A stretch of 64,000 nt of DNA from Charina bottae (taxonomy: Eukaryota > Chordata > Lepidosauria > Squamata > Charinaidae), in the NCBI GenBank assembly GCA_023362775.1, contig JALMGJ010000012.1, positions 25,761,001-25,825,000 of the forward strand. Direction: 5' to 3'. Under the pieces are notes generated by a model. The model saw nothing but the letters and a program-made list of their open reading frames with translations. It was not told the DNA's origin and ran no database searches. This document shows, piece after piece, positions 54,882-64,000 of the stretch (position 1 is its first letter; each line of letters starts with the position of its first letter). A program made the translations under genes and the position numbers.

Positions 54882-55549
54882 AATTGGTTAAAGTAAACAG
54901 TTGTGTGTATACAGATACAATAAATTTAGCAATACAACCTTACCTTAAAAGGGAAAAGAGACAGAGTGGGAGGGGTAGATATCTATTTTAATCAGCAGGA
55001 TTTGCAAGTAGATAATTCAAAAAGGTGTTGTAACCAAAGAGCAGACCAAGGAAGAGAAAAGGACTTAAATCTGTAGCTTTTTCCTCTGCACAGGACCATG
55101 TTCCAATAAACCCCCAGCAAGAAAAAGGTAGAAGTTCAGTCTCCCCGCTTTCTTCATGCAGACCAGGGCTTGCAAAACTAGTTTAGCAGCCTGCTTGTCT
55201 CTGTGCCACCTGCCACTCTGCCAAGTCACATCTTTGGAAACGCATAACCAGGTCAATTGGGGGAGCCTGCTTTGCACAGGATGGAGGAGTACAGTATAGG
55301 AGCCGAGTCAAGCCGTTGATCCTGGCTCTATCTGGCCTTCCTCTTTTCCATGTTCATGATTTGGATACCGTGGTTGAGTTAGGGCAGCCTTTAAAAGGTT
55401 GGAAGCTTGAATCCACATATCCCAACCCTGTTTCTTCCCCACCTTCTCCAAAAGGCCGCCCGTGCCCCTGGTCGTCTCTTTGGTAGATCCCACCGGTCAC
55501 CTCTGACACAGGAACACCATCCTCTGTCTTTTCTCTTGAAGTTATTGTT
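54882..55549. other. Intronic, nothing recognised
   Basis: No exon or element was recognised. Confidence 0.4.
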
Positions 55550-56412
55550 TGTTGTTTGTTTGTTTGTTTGTTTGTTTGTTTTCTATCCCGCCTTTATTAT
55601 TTTTATAAATAACTCAAGGTGGCTAACATACCTAATACTCCTCCTATTTTCCCCACAACAACAACCCTGTGAGGTAAGTTGGGCTGAGAGAGAGGGACTG
55701 ACCCAAGGCCACCCAGCCGGCTTTCAGGCCTAAGGCGGGACTAGTACTCTCAGTCTCCTGGTTTGCCATTGGCTCCTTCCTAGGGCTGAGAGAGAGGGAC
55801 TGGCCCAAGGTCACCCAGCCGGCTTTCATGCCTAAGGCGGGACTAGTACTCTCAGTCTCCTGGTTTGCCATTGGCTCCTTCCTAGGGCTGAGAGAGAGGG
55901 ACTGGCCCAAGGCCACCCAGCCGGCTTTCAGGCCTAAGGCGGGACTAGTACTCTCAGTCTCCTGGTTTGCCATTGGCTCCTTCCTAGGGCTGAGAGAGAG
56001 GGACTGGCCCAAGGCCACCCAGCCGGCTTTCAGGCCTAAGGCGGGACTAGTACTCTCAGTCTCCTGGTTTGCCATTGGCTCCTTCCTAGGGCTGAGAGAG
56101 AGGGACTGGCCCAAGGTCACCCAGCCGGCTTTCATGCCTAAGGCGGGACTAGAACTCTCAGTCTCCTGCTTTGCCATTGGCTCCTTCCTAGGGTTGAGAG
56201 AGAGGGACTGGCCCAAGGTCACCCAGCCGGCTTTCATGCCTAAGGCGGGACTAGAACTCTCAGTCTCCTGCTTTACCATTGGCTCCTTCCTAGGGCTGAG
56301 AGACAGGGACTGGCCCAAGGTCACCCAGCCGGCTTTCATGCCTAAGGCGGGACTAGAACTCACAGCCTCCTGGTTTCTAGCCCACTGCCTTAACCACTAG
56401 ACCAAACTGTAA
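55550..56412 (-). mobile_element. MIR-like SINE, antisense, with TTTG array
   Basis: A TTTG microsatellite (55550-55581) precedes the antisense 3' end (TAACTCAAGGTGGCTAACAT). The tRNA-like head, antisense TTAACCACTAGACCAAACTG, is at the right end (56391-56410). The middle of the SINE has been amplified (see 55681-56394). Confidence 0.75.
55681..56394. repeat. Seven-unit minisatellite, 102-bp period, within a SINE
   Basis: GGGCTGAGAGA recurs at 55681, 55783, 55885, 55987, 56089, 56191 and 56293, exactly 102 bp apart. Because 102 is divisible by three and no unit has a stop in those frames, both strands show long frames (190 and 239 codons) made of 34-residue repeats. These are by-products, not genes. 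Single-base differences mark units (for example TTTCATG against TTTCAGG). Confidence 0.97.
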
Positions 56413-58384
56413 GAATCCCAAATAACTTTGGATGTCCCCCTCCTCTCCTTCTGCAATTAAAGGGTATCAGATGCTACTGGCAAGAAGACAGGAAAGTTAA
56501 GCACGGAGAAGGTACTGGTTCGAAACATGTAGCCCTTTTTAAAATTGATTTTGCAAGACCCTTTATGCTACCAGTCATTTGCTGAAAGAAAAATGAAAGC
56601 CTTGTTTTCAAAAGTGTGTCAAAACCACCTTTTAGAAAAGGAGTTAAACTAATGGTTGTGTTACCACAGTGTGCTTAGCCTGCTCTGTTAAAGGCTGGGT
56701 AGATGGATTGTCATAACCTTGGTTAGGATTGTGGCTTGCTTAATATGTTGTGTGAAACTAGCCAGTTTGGAGAGTTGATGGTTCACCTTTTGTACAAAAC
56801 CAAAAAATATGTGAACACAGCCAATATCTTTTTCTGATACTGGTTCCACTTGGTATAAACATGGAAGTTGGGTCCAACGAATGTGTTATTTACCTGCATG
56901 TAACATCTTGCGGCCCTCCAGCAAAGAATGGGTGGTAGAGATGGACTGAAGTGTTATCCCGGTATTTCTTGTGCAACAATATCAGTGATTTAATGGAATT
57001 GGCATTCAGATGCAAGTCTACAATTCTGAGCGTGCTTAAACAGATGCTCTCTCTAGAAATACGTTATGATTTGTTCATCTGCATGCTTAAAGTAGTCATT
57101 CCGTGTTGTGAATCACCAATCTCTTAAACCAGGCAAGGAAAATGTTCAGTCTGGAGGTGGTAGATGGCCTTTGAAAGTTCCACAACTGGCACAGAGTGAC
57201 TTAAAATAAATAAATAACGATGTGTGGACGTCAACTCCCAGAATTCCCCAGCCAGCCCTCCCCCAAAGTTATGCATAGGCATAAGCCAAAAAATATCAAT
57301 CTCAGTTCCACTTGCAGGCTTGTTTTGAAAATGGTGCAAGGGGGGAAAATATATTAATAGTGGTTTCATGTCAGGAGGAGAAAAGCAACAACAACAGAAA
57401 ACAAAGGAGAAACAAAATAATAACAGTGGTTTCTTGTCCGGAAGCAAACAAAATCCCCAGGAGGGATTAAGATGCAAGTTTTCCTTGATTTCAGAAGCCT
57501 CTTTTAGGTAGAAGATTAAACCTAACTTGAGTCTTTCACAAAAATGCTAGCAGCTAAAGCAATCTGTTCATGAATAATTTACTTGTTTAAATTTTTAGCA
57601 ATAAACAGCATTTATTTGATGTTTGATGTGGTTGGTTGAATCTTAAAAAATGAAGTAAAATGGATTATGTATGAAATGTTTCAACTGTTGATGCTGTTTT
57701 AATTCCAGGGACATGTTGCATTGTGTTTTTCTATTGTTCAGGATTAAACTTGTAATTATTATTTTTTAAATATGGGGAAGGCACTGATTGATTGATTGAT
57801 TTCTTTAAAAGTTTTCAGTGGCTACGTAACTTGCAAAAATACATTTCTGGGCACCGTACCACCGTACATCATATATGTTACCAACTCACTCCAGTCTAAC
57901 CCGTCCATGGCACTTCACAGTATAAATCTAAAAACCATCCATGAAATTGCAATCACAAAAACATAATAAAGCCACAAAACACAATACAAACTTCATAAAA
58001 TCAATAAATGATAACGGATTAAAAAAAGCAACATTATAACTTCAAGTTTAACAATATCCAAGTTGCAATTGAAAAACTAGAACACTAACGGGGGAAGGTT
58101 TAATGTATTCTAGGAACTCTGACACTGATTTGTAAACCATAGTTTGTGATTTAATGTGTTGTAGGAACCCAGCCAACTATGTCTTCTTCTGTAAACCAAA
58201 GCTAAAAAAAAAAACCGAGTTGGCAAATTCAACCACATACCAGTAGGGTCTAAACTCTCTGAGAGTAACCAGGAAAGGGATCCTGATGATACGTTGAAAA
58301 ACTCAATAAAGATCACCATCCAGAGTACAACAGCTATTTAAAAAAGCAGAATTTTACATTAAGGCTCATTAGGAAAGGGAGTGA
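56413..58384. other. Intronic, nothing coding recognised
   Basis: No exon. A fragment of the palindromic MITE arm (GTCAACTCCCAGAATTCCCC) is near 57230. Copies of the dispersed motif lie at about 56718-56775 and 58129-58180. A GATT array is near 57786. Confidence 0.4.
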
Positions 58385-59290
58385 AAATCATACTGCTGAA
58401 CTTTATAGTGCTTATGCAAATCTAAGGTAGAACTACACTAAGAAAGTGATGTACAGTTCTGGCAGCTCTCTACTATTCAATAAAGATACTGAAAGCTTGG
58501 GAAAAGTGCAAAAAGGGAATAAAAGTAGACTAGACTGGAGCAATTTCCACATAAGGGAGAACTTAAGTTTACAAGATAGAGAATTAAGATGTGTAAAGGT
58601 ATACAGTGGAGGATGTAGGGGAAGCAGAGAGGGAGAAAATTTTAATCTCTCCCATAACATTAGAATCTAAGGTCATCCAAGGAAGCTGAATGGTGCAATG
58701 TTCAGGAGAGACAAATGGAAATTCCTTGAACAGGATTAAACTATAGAACCGACTACTATGAGATGTCACCAGAGCATCGACTTGGACAGCTTTAAAAGGA
58801 AACCAGATGAATTCATGGAAGACATGGCTACCAATAAGAATTAGGCTGACCATACGTCCCGTTTTTTTAGCATTTTTCAACCGTCCCGTTTTCATAAAAA
58901 TCTCAATTTTGTCCCGTTTTTCAACCCTGGCGGGAATGGCACGGAAGGAGGATCCGAGCTGGAGCACGGACTGGGGGGCGGGGTTTGCAGGCAGGAGCCA
59001 ATCGCACAGACCGGGGGCGGGGACCCGTCTTTTTCATGAATACGGAATATTACATAAGACCCCGTCCCGTTTTGCCATCCTGAAATATGGTCAACCTAAT
59101 AAGAATGGAAGAAGAATCCTAGTAAGTTAGACCAAGGGTCCATCTATTCCAGCATTTTATGTCACACAGTGGCCAAGCAAGTACATTCAGGTAGCTCACA
59201 AAGGTGGACAAGAGGATTACCTCCCTTTTTCACTGTCACTCCCCAGCAGCTGGTATTCAGTGCAAGCCATCTGCGTTGGTAGCCACTGAT
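58385..59290 (+). mobile_element. CR1-like LINE 3' region, split by a MITE
   Basis: AGGAAACCAGATGAATTCATG and then, after the MITE, ATGGAAGAAGAATCCTAGTAA, GGTCCATCTATTCCAGCATT and CACACAGTGGCCAAGCAAGT resemble the 3' end of reptile CR1. It is diverged, with no long reading frame. Confidence 0.5.
58842..59097. mobile_element. MITE with GTCCCGTTTT subterminal repeats
   Basis: The terminal inverted repeat is AGGCTGACCATA and TATGGTCAACCT. It is flanked by the 9-bp direct repeat AATAAGAAT (58833-58841 and 59098-59106). GTCCCGTTTT occurs four times in the left and right parts. The middle is GC-rich. The superfamily is not known; a 9-bp duplication would fit a Mutator-like family, but this is inference. 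Confidence 0.75.
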
Positions 59291-59389
59291 AGCCCAATGC
59301 TCTCCAAATGAGCCCAGTGTCCTTTCAACCTATCAAAACTGCTACTCTACCTTATTTTCACTGCTTTGTTGGCAAATATTCACCTAGGA

Positions 59390-59576
59390 CAGGGCTTTCC
59401 AAAGTTTTTCCCGCGGCGACACACCAACCGGCGTTGGTGTGTCGCCGCGGGAAAACCCGGAAGTGCGGCAGCGCGCAAAAATCCGGAAGATCAGCGCTTC
59501 CGGGTTGCGTGGCGACACACCAGTCTGTGTGTGGCGACACACTTTTGTGTCGCGACACACAGTTTGGAAAGCTCTG
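59390..59576. mobile_element. hAT MITE (GGCTTTCC family) with 50-bp palindrome
   Basis: The ends are CAGGGCTTTCCAAAG and GTTTGGAAAGCTCTG. Flanking ACCTAGGA (59382-59389) and ACCTAGGG (59577-59584) match at 7 of 8 bases. Inside, 59406-59428 is the exact reverse complement of 59433-59455 with a 4-nt loop CGGC. Confidence 0.92.
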
Positions 59577-59729
59577 ACCTAGGGAAAAAAAAAGTATAGA
59601 TAAACTGGGATGGTAAAGAAATCCAGAAAGTAGGAGATAATATATCTTCTGGAGAATGGTTGTTTTGTGATCAGCCAACCCACAGTGGCAACCATTTTGT
59701 GAATAACAACCACAATATGCTCTAGAAAT

Positions 59730-60075
59730 TTATTTATTTATTATTTATTATTTCTAACTTATATCACCGCCCATCTCCCCCCACAAGGGAACTCTGGGCG
59801 GTTTACAATCAAGTCAGCAATAAAAAACATATAAAATACTTTATACAATTATTAAGAATATAAAAATATAAAATCCAAGAGGCTGTATGTGATGTTTGCG
59901 AACCAAACTTTACGGTGCGAGCCATCCCCAGGAAGAGCTATTACTCATCCCGTCCCAAGCGAGGTGGCAGAGCCAGGTTTTCAGTTGCTTCCTGAAGGTC
60001 AGGAGTGTGGGGGCTAGCCTCACCTCAAGGGGCAGGATGTTCCAAAGGGGGGGTGCTACGGCAGAGAAGAATTCC
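59730..60075 (-). mobile_element. L2-type LINE 3' end, antisense
   Basis: TTTATTATTTATTATTTCTA, ACCGCCCATCTCCCCCCAC and CTCTGGGCGGTTTACAATCA form the antisense tail. CAGGTTTTCAGTTGCTTCCT and GGCAGGATGTTCCAAAGGG are the antisense ORF2 C-terminus. Confidence 0.8.
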
Positions 60076-60199
60076 AACAGATTACCTGCCTAGAAATGTT
60101 GCTTGGTTATCTGCCAAATGGGAAACAAGATCTTGGAACAGATAAGAAGATTCCTGCTGATCAAGCCCCAAAATCTTACATTCTCAGTCATTAGAACCC

Positions 60200-60480
60200 A
60201 AGAACATGAGAACATTAGCCTTCAGGAAGGCTTTGAAGACCTGGTTGATCCCTCAGGTGCTGGGGCTGGGATGTTAGAGAAGTTCATTCCACAAGTATAT
60301 ATTGAAGTATATATTGGTGTACCCTGACTACTTGTTTGGTAGTTACGTTTTCTGTTGAATTTTTGTTGTATTATATTTTATTATTGTTGAGCCAACCAGG
60401 CAGGATGTGTGTGTGGGATTCTGCTGTCTTTTTATTTTATTTTATATAAAAGACATTTGGCTGTCTTTTAATTAAAGGTT
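60200..60480 (+). mobile_element. L2-type LINE 3' end
   Basis: CTTCAGGAAGGCTTTGAAGAC resembles the end of L2 ORF2. An AT-rich 3' UTR follows. It is diverged. Confidence 0.5.
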
Positions 60481-60639
60481 ATTTTTTCTGATTTTGGATG
60501 TGTTTGGAGGTATTTTGTGTTCATCCTCTTTTCGTGCCAATTCTGAGTTAATGCTCTAGTTCACAAATTGTACTAGCAGGTTGTGAGCCTGGGACAAATT
60601 TTTTTTTTATTTATTTATTTATGCATGCATGCCTGGGAC

Positions 60640-60641
<2 letters not shown>

Positions 60642-60697
<56 letters not shown>

Positions 60698-60707
60698 ATC
60701 ATATATA

Positions 60708-60747
<40 letters not shown>

Positions 60748-60770
60748 CGCACGCACGCACGCACGCACGC
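60642..60770. repeat. Compound microsatellite TATATG / GT / AT / CGCA
   Basis: ATATGT units (60642-60698), GT (60708-60720), AT (60721-60747) and CGCA (60748-60770) follow one another without a gap. Confidence 0.95.
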
Positions 60771-60969
60771 ATATAGAACTTTGGAAGTATGATGGGTGTA
60801 GCATTTCAGCTGATGACACCAGAAACATACCCTGATGCATTTTTTAAAAACATTGGTGAATGTTGCAATAATGGTGTGGTTCAGTCACTTTCAGCAGTTG
60901 GTGATCCAATGAATATCACTCACCAGGCCTGTCAGTAACTGTTTCTCTGAATTCTTGTAATCTCATGTT

Positions 60970-61345
60970 TGTGCCCTCAGTGATAGTATCTAACTACTGA
61001 GTCTTCTATCCGCCTCTTTTTCAGTTGCTTTCTATTTTTCCAAACATCACTCTTTTCCAGTGATTCTTGCATTTGCATGATGTATCTAAAATATATCAGT
61101 TTTAGCTTAATTATCAGTGCTTCCCAGGAACAGTCTGATGTTACATTATCGAGTATTAAATAATTAGTTCTTCCTGAGGTCCAGGGAGTTCTCAACAATT
61201 TTTTTCAGCACCACAACTGAAAGGCATAATTTTTTCTTTATTCAGCCTTTCTGATGGTCCAGCTTTCGTAGCCATTTGTTACATCTGGGAAAACCATGGC
61301 CTTGACAATGCATACCTTTGTCGCCAGTGCAATGTTGCTTTTAAA
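60970..61345 (-). mobile_element. BovB RTE LINE, 3' part (split, old copy)
   Basis: The minus frame shows LRTPWTSGRTNYLILDNVTS and LIIKLKLIYFRYIMQMQESL, a decayed version of the BovB C-terminal region, then VSRLC-type antisense up to TGTCGCCAGTGCAATGTTGC. It is interrupted by an L1 and resumes at 63297. Confidence 0.78.
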
Positions 61346-61394
61346 ATAATAACAGAAAAAGTAAAAGAAAAAAACACTAAGAGAATTATAATGT

Positions 61395-61395
<1 letters not shown>

Positions 61396-61447
<52 letters not shown>

Positions 61448-61589
61448 CTACACATAAAAAGTTCTTAAGAAAAAAGTGGAAAAAATTACAACAGAAAAAA
61501 GAAAAATATATAATATATTGTTATAAGAATTAACAGTTTTAATTCTATATATACTTATCTAATGTAAATAATATTCAAGTACGTATATA

Positions 61590-61632
<43 letters not shown>
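61396..61632. repeat. TA and CA microsatellites in L1 3' region
   Basis: A pure TA run lies at about 61397-61442. A second TA run (about 61583-61606) passes into CA (61606-61632). Confidence 0.92.
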
Positions 61633-63003
61633 TAACCCTAACTAGCATTTTTTTTAACCGACTGTATTTTGTATAAATGGGTTCCATATTTTGTTATACT
61701 TGTCTATACAAAGTCTACGTCTATAGGTAATCCGCTCAGAGGTGGCAGGTATAATCAGGTCTTCAATCTATTGAGTGAACGGGGCCATACGTTTATCTTT
61801 CCAGTGTTGCAATATCAGTCTTTTGGCCATAGTAAGGGCACGGAGAATCCATTTACGTTGTTCAGTTGTCAGATTCCATGTACTAGCTATGTAGTTCAAG
61901 AGAATATTATCCTCTGAAAATTTTAGTTTTTTGTCACACAGTCATATTTATATAGTCCACTACTTTCTCCCAAAACTTAGTAAGTATAAGACATTGTAAA
62001 AACATGTGTTTTAAAGAAGCATTATCCTTATTACATCCCCAAGAAAATGCTGTTTTTGACAGTCCTTTTCTATACAAACGTAATGGAGTCCAATAAATTC
62101 TAAATATTATTTTTTGTTGTATAAGTTGTAATTTGAGTTCCATTGGCACGCTTGCTATAGAAATTAAGACACTCACCCATTGTCTAGGCAATATAGGAAC
62201 CTCTAATCCTTTATTCTACTAATTTCTTAGCATCTGCATATCAAATTGATTTATTGATAACAAATATCTATAAAAACTAATAGTAGTTTTTTTAGTTTTA
62301 AAGTTTTAGTATCTCAAGTGTCTCAGAAGCTGAAAATGCCACTGGTCCAAACAAAGTTGTTAACAAATGTAGCTGTAAATATTGCCATTGGGTTACATCT
62401 GATATATGATATTTATCTCTTAGCACAGCATATGTTAAAAATTCATCTTCATCATCTATCAGTTGGCCCAAAGTCAATATCCCCGCTTGCATCCATTTTT
62501 TCCAGATCACCATCTTTTCCCCAATTTTTAAAGTTGGGTTTCCCCATAAAGTCAATTTAGCATGGGAAAAGGGGTCAAATATTTTTTTTATTAGACATTA
62601 CATTCCATAACTTTCTAACTGACATAATTGTTTCCAGAGATACTAGAGTTCTAGTGTATTTTGATCCTAATACTGTCCATCCAACCGAAGGTGCTATATA
62701 TGTATATTTGGGCAAAGTTGCCCAAATCGGAAAATTAACACCAATTGTTGGCTTCCAGTATTTAATACTTGACAGTAGGTAAGCATGATGATATAGCTCC
62801 AGATTTGGAAAACCGAATCCTCCCTCATTAATTGATAATTGCATTTTCTGTAAAGATATTCTTGGAATCAAAGAATTCCAAGAAATTTCCATAGAAATTT
62901 TCTAAACAAAGAATTTGTTTTCTGAAAATATTTTCCAGATATATGAACTGGAATTCCTGTCAGAATATAAATTAATCTGGGAATAATATTCATTTTGAGA
63001 GCA

Positions 63004-63066
63004 TTCAGAGTCCCCTCTGTGGGGGGAGATGGGCGGTGATATAAGTATGATAAATAAATAAAAATA
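63004..63066 (+). mobile_element. L2-type LINE 3' tail inside L1
   Basis: AGAGTCCCCTCTGTGGGGGG, AGATGGGCGGTGATATAAG and AATAAATAAA make a short tail-only insertion in the L1 reading frame. Confidence 0.7.
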
Positions 63067-63296
63067 AATTCACCTTTCCCCAAAGGGTGAGATTTAATGA
63101 TTCCCATCTATCGATATCTGAAGAAACCTCTCTCTATATTTTATTTATATTACATGTTACTGAGTTATATATTTTAGTATACACATACTTAGATATTTAA
63201 TGGGTTCAGTTCAAATACGGAATTGATATTCCTTAAATGGATGGTATCAATTCTGATTTGGACCAGTTAATAGAATATCCTGCTATTTTACTAAAG

Positions 63297-63815
63297 CAAT
63301 GTCTCTGTACTTAATATTTTCTCTAAATTTGTCAGTCTTTCTCTCAAGTGGCATGCATCTCTTTATTTCACAGCTACAATCACTATCCTTATAAAGTAGG
63401 AGACTAGGGAGCTAAGTCTGTCATTACTACTTCTTCTCCAGGTTTGTTGAGATAATCTTAGTTGTTTTAATATTGAGCACCAGACTAGCCTCTGTGCTGT
63501 CTTCTTTCACCTTCAACAAGGGATTTCTTAAATCTTCCTCACTTCCAGCCATCAAGGTGGTATCACTAGCATATCTGAGATGGTTGATTCTTTCACCTTC
63601 AACAAGAGATTTCATAAGTCTTCCTCACTTCCAACCATCAAAATGGTATCATTGGCATATCTGAGGTTGTTGATATTTCTCCCATCAACTTCTATTTCTT
63701 TTGGTGTAGCATTTCTCAGGATTTATTATTCATTTAAGTTAAATAAATAAGGTGACAGTATACAACTTTGGCACACTTTTCCCCCAATGTTGAACCATAT
63801 AGTTGCTCCATAGTC
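63297..63815 (-). mobile_element. BovB RTE LINE, 5' part (split, old copy)
   Basis: It resumes with GCAATGTCTCTGTACTTAAT and gives minus-strand LRYASDTTLMAGSEEDLRN. It carries an 86-bp tandem duplication (63503-63588 and 63589-63674) covering the YADD region. The end reads ATGTTGAACCATATAGTTGC. Confidence 0.75.
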
Positions 63816-64000
63816 AATGCAACGAATTCAGTCAATCAATATGTTTGTTCTGACCGCCCGTCTTAACAAATAAGATAAAATCTATATAAAAGTGGCCAAA
63901 CATTAAAAAAAACATTAAAATGCACAAAAATCAGTAAGAACTTTAAAATATTGTTGTTATAGCAGATAAAATAATGGAGAAACTTTAGGAACTTATGATA

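Larger units (their letters stand above)
61346..63296 (-). mobile_element. L1 LINE ORF2 3' part, inserted in BovB
   Basis: Minus-strand pieces in order are LKMNIIPRLIYILTGIPVHI (63000), LQKMQLSINEGGFGFPNLEL (62840), MTLWGNPTLKIGEKMVIWKK (62550), FRIYWTPLRLYRKGLSKTA (62100) and LKHMFLQCLILTKFWEKVV (61990). All are typical of the L1 ORF2 C-terminal half. Stops and shifts break it. A diverged duplication of BovB sequence (GCAATGT...) at both junctions marks the insertion. Confidence 0.82.
19492..64000 (+). other. MYO5B: MYO5B intron 1 (runs past the window)
   Basis: No open frame between the donor at 19492 and the window end encodes the motor-domain start expected in exon 2 (a VWIPDP-type motif), so the next exon is inferred to lie beyond 64000. 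The intron is filled with transposable elements in both orientations. This is inference from the absence of an exon and from the known long first intron of MYO5B in other vertebrates. Confidence 0.65.

Noticed and set aside
55644..56400. Long repeat proteins (190 and 239 codons) on both strands
   Set aside because: They follow from a 102-bp minisatellite period divisible by three inside a SINE; no start context, domain or splice evidence.
60583..60840. Small proteins of repeated Ile-Cys or Tyr-Val
   Set aside because: Translation of a TATATG microsatellite.
19492..64000. MYO5B exon 2
   Set aside because: No frame encodes the expected start of the motor domain, so it is taken to lie outside the window.

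Overview
The window looks like a nuclear chromosome segment from a squamate reptile (snake or lizard). The evidence is the repeat mix: tRNA-derived Sauria-type SINEs ending in an ACCTTT tail, BovB/RTE LINEs, L2, CR1 and L1 LINEs, Tigger-like and hAT MITEs, 5S-like SINE remnants, and GATA/GACA microsatellites. The species cannot be fixed from this sequence. There are no operons, CRISPR arrays or bacterial features.

Two host genes can be supported, both on the + strand. Bases 4365-9517 hold the last four coding exons of CFAP53 (CCDC11), a coiled-coil axonemal protein; splice phases agree across all four exons and a poly(A) signal lies at 9695. At 19465-19491, inside a CpG island (about 18640-20200), is a nine-codon first coding exon that matches the start of MYO5B (myosin Vb), followed by a GT donor. 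CFAP53 followed by MYO5B on the same strand is the arrangement I know from human 18q21, so the two calls support each other. No second MYO5B exon is visible, so 19492-64000 is read as its first intron. The two genes are neighbours, not a functional unit.

Layout. 1-2872: broken L2 LINE with a solo LTR inside it. 2873-4364: repeats and CFAP53 intron. 4365-9720: CFAP53 3' exons with SINEs and MITEs in the introns. 9720-18640: intergenic, with a 21-bp perfect hairpin, Tigger and hAT MITEs, an L1 tail, a Sauria SINE and old L2 pieces. 18640-20200: MYO5B promoter. 20200-33120: intron with scattered SINEs, MITEs, an L1 tail and CR1. 33135-43500: the densest block, holding a truncated BovB, a nearly intact L2 with target-site duplications, and a Tigger MITE split by a 5.3-kb L1-type insertion that carries two inverted BovB copies, a third RTE-like element inside one of them, and a hAT MITE. 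43740-64000: L2, CR1, Sauria, Penelope-like and Tigger pieces, a 102-bp minisatellite grown inside a SINE, and a BovB split by an L1.

The most informative results are insertion histories read from target-site duplications, and several MITE families defined here by exact ends and duplications. No new multi-gene system was found. The strongest candidate novelty is the open RTE-like, zinc-finger-ended reading frame at 39658-40728.
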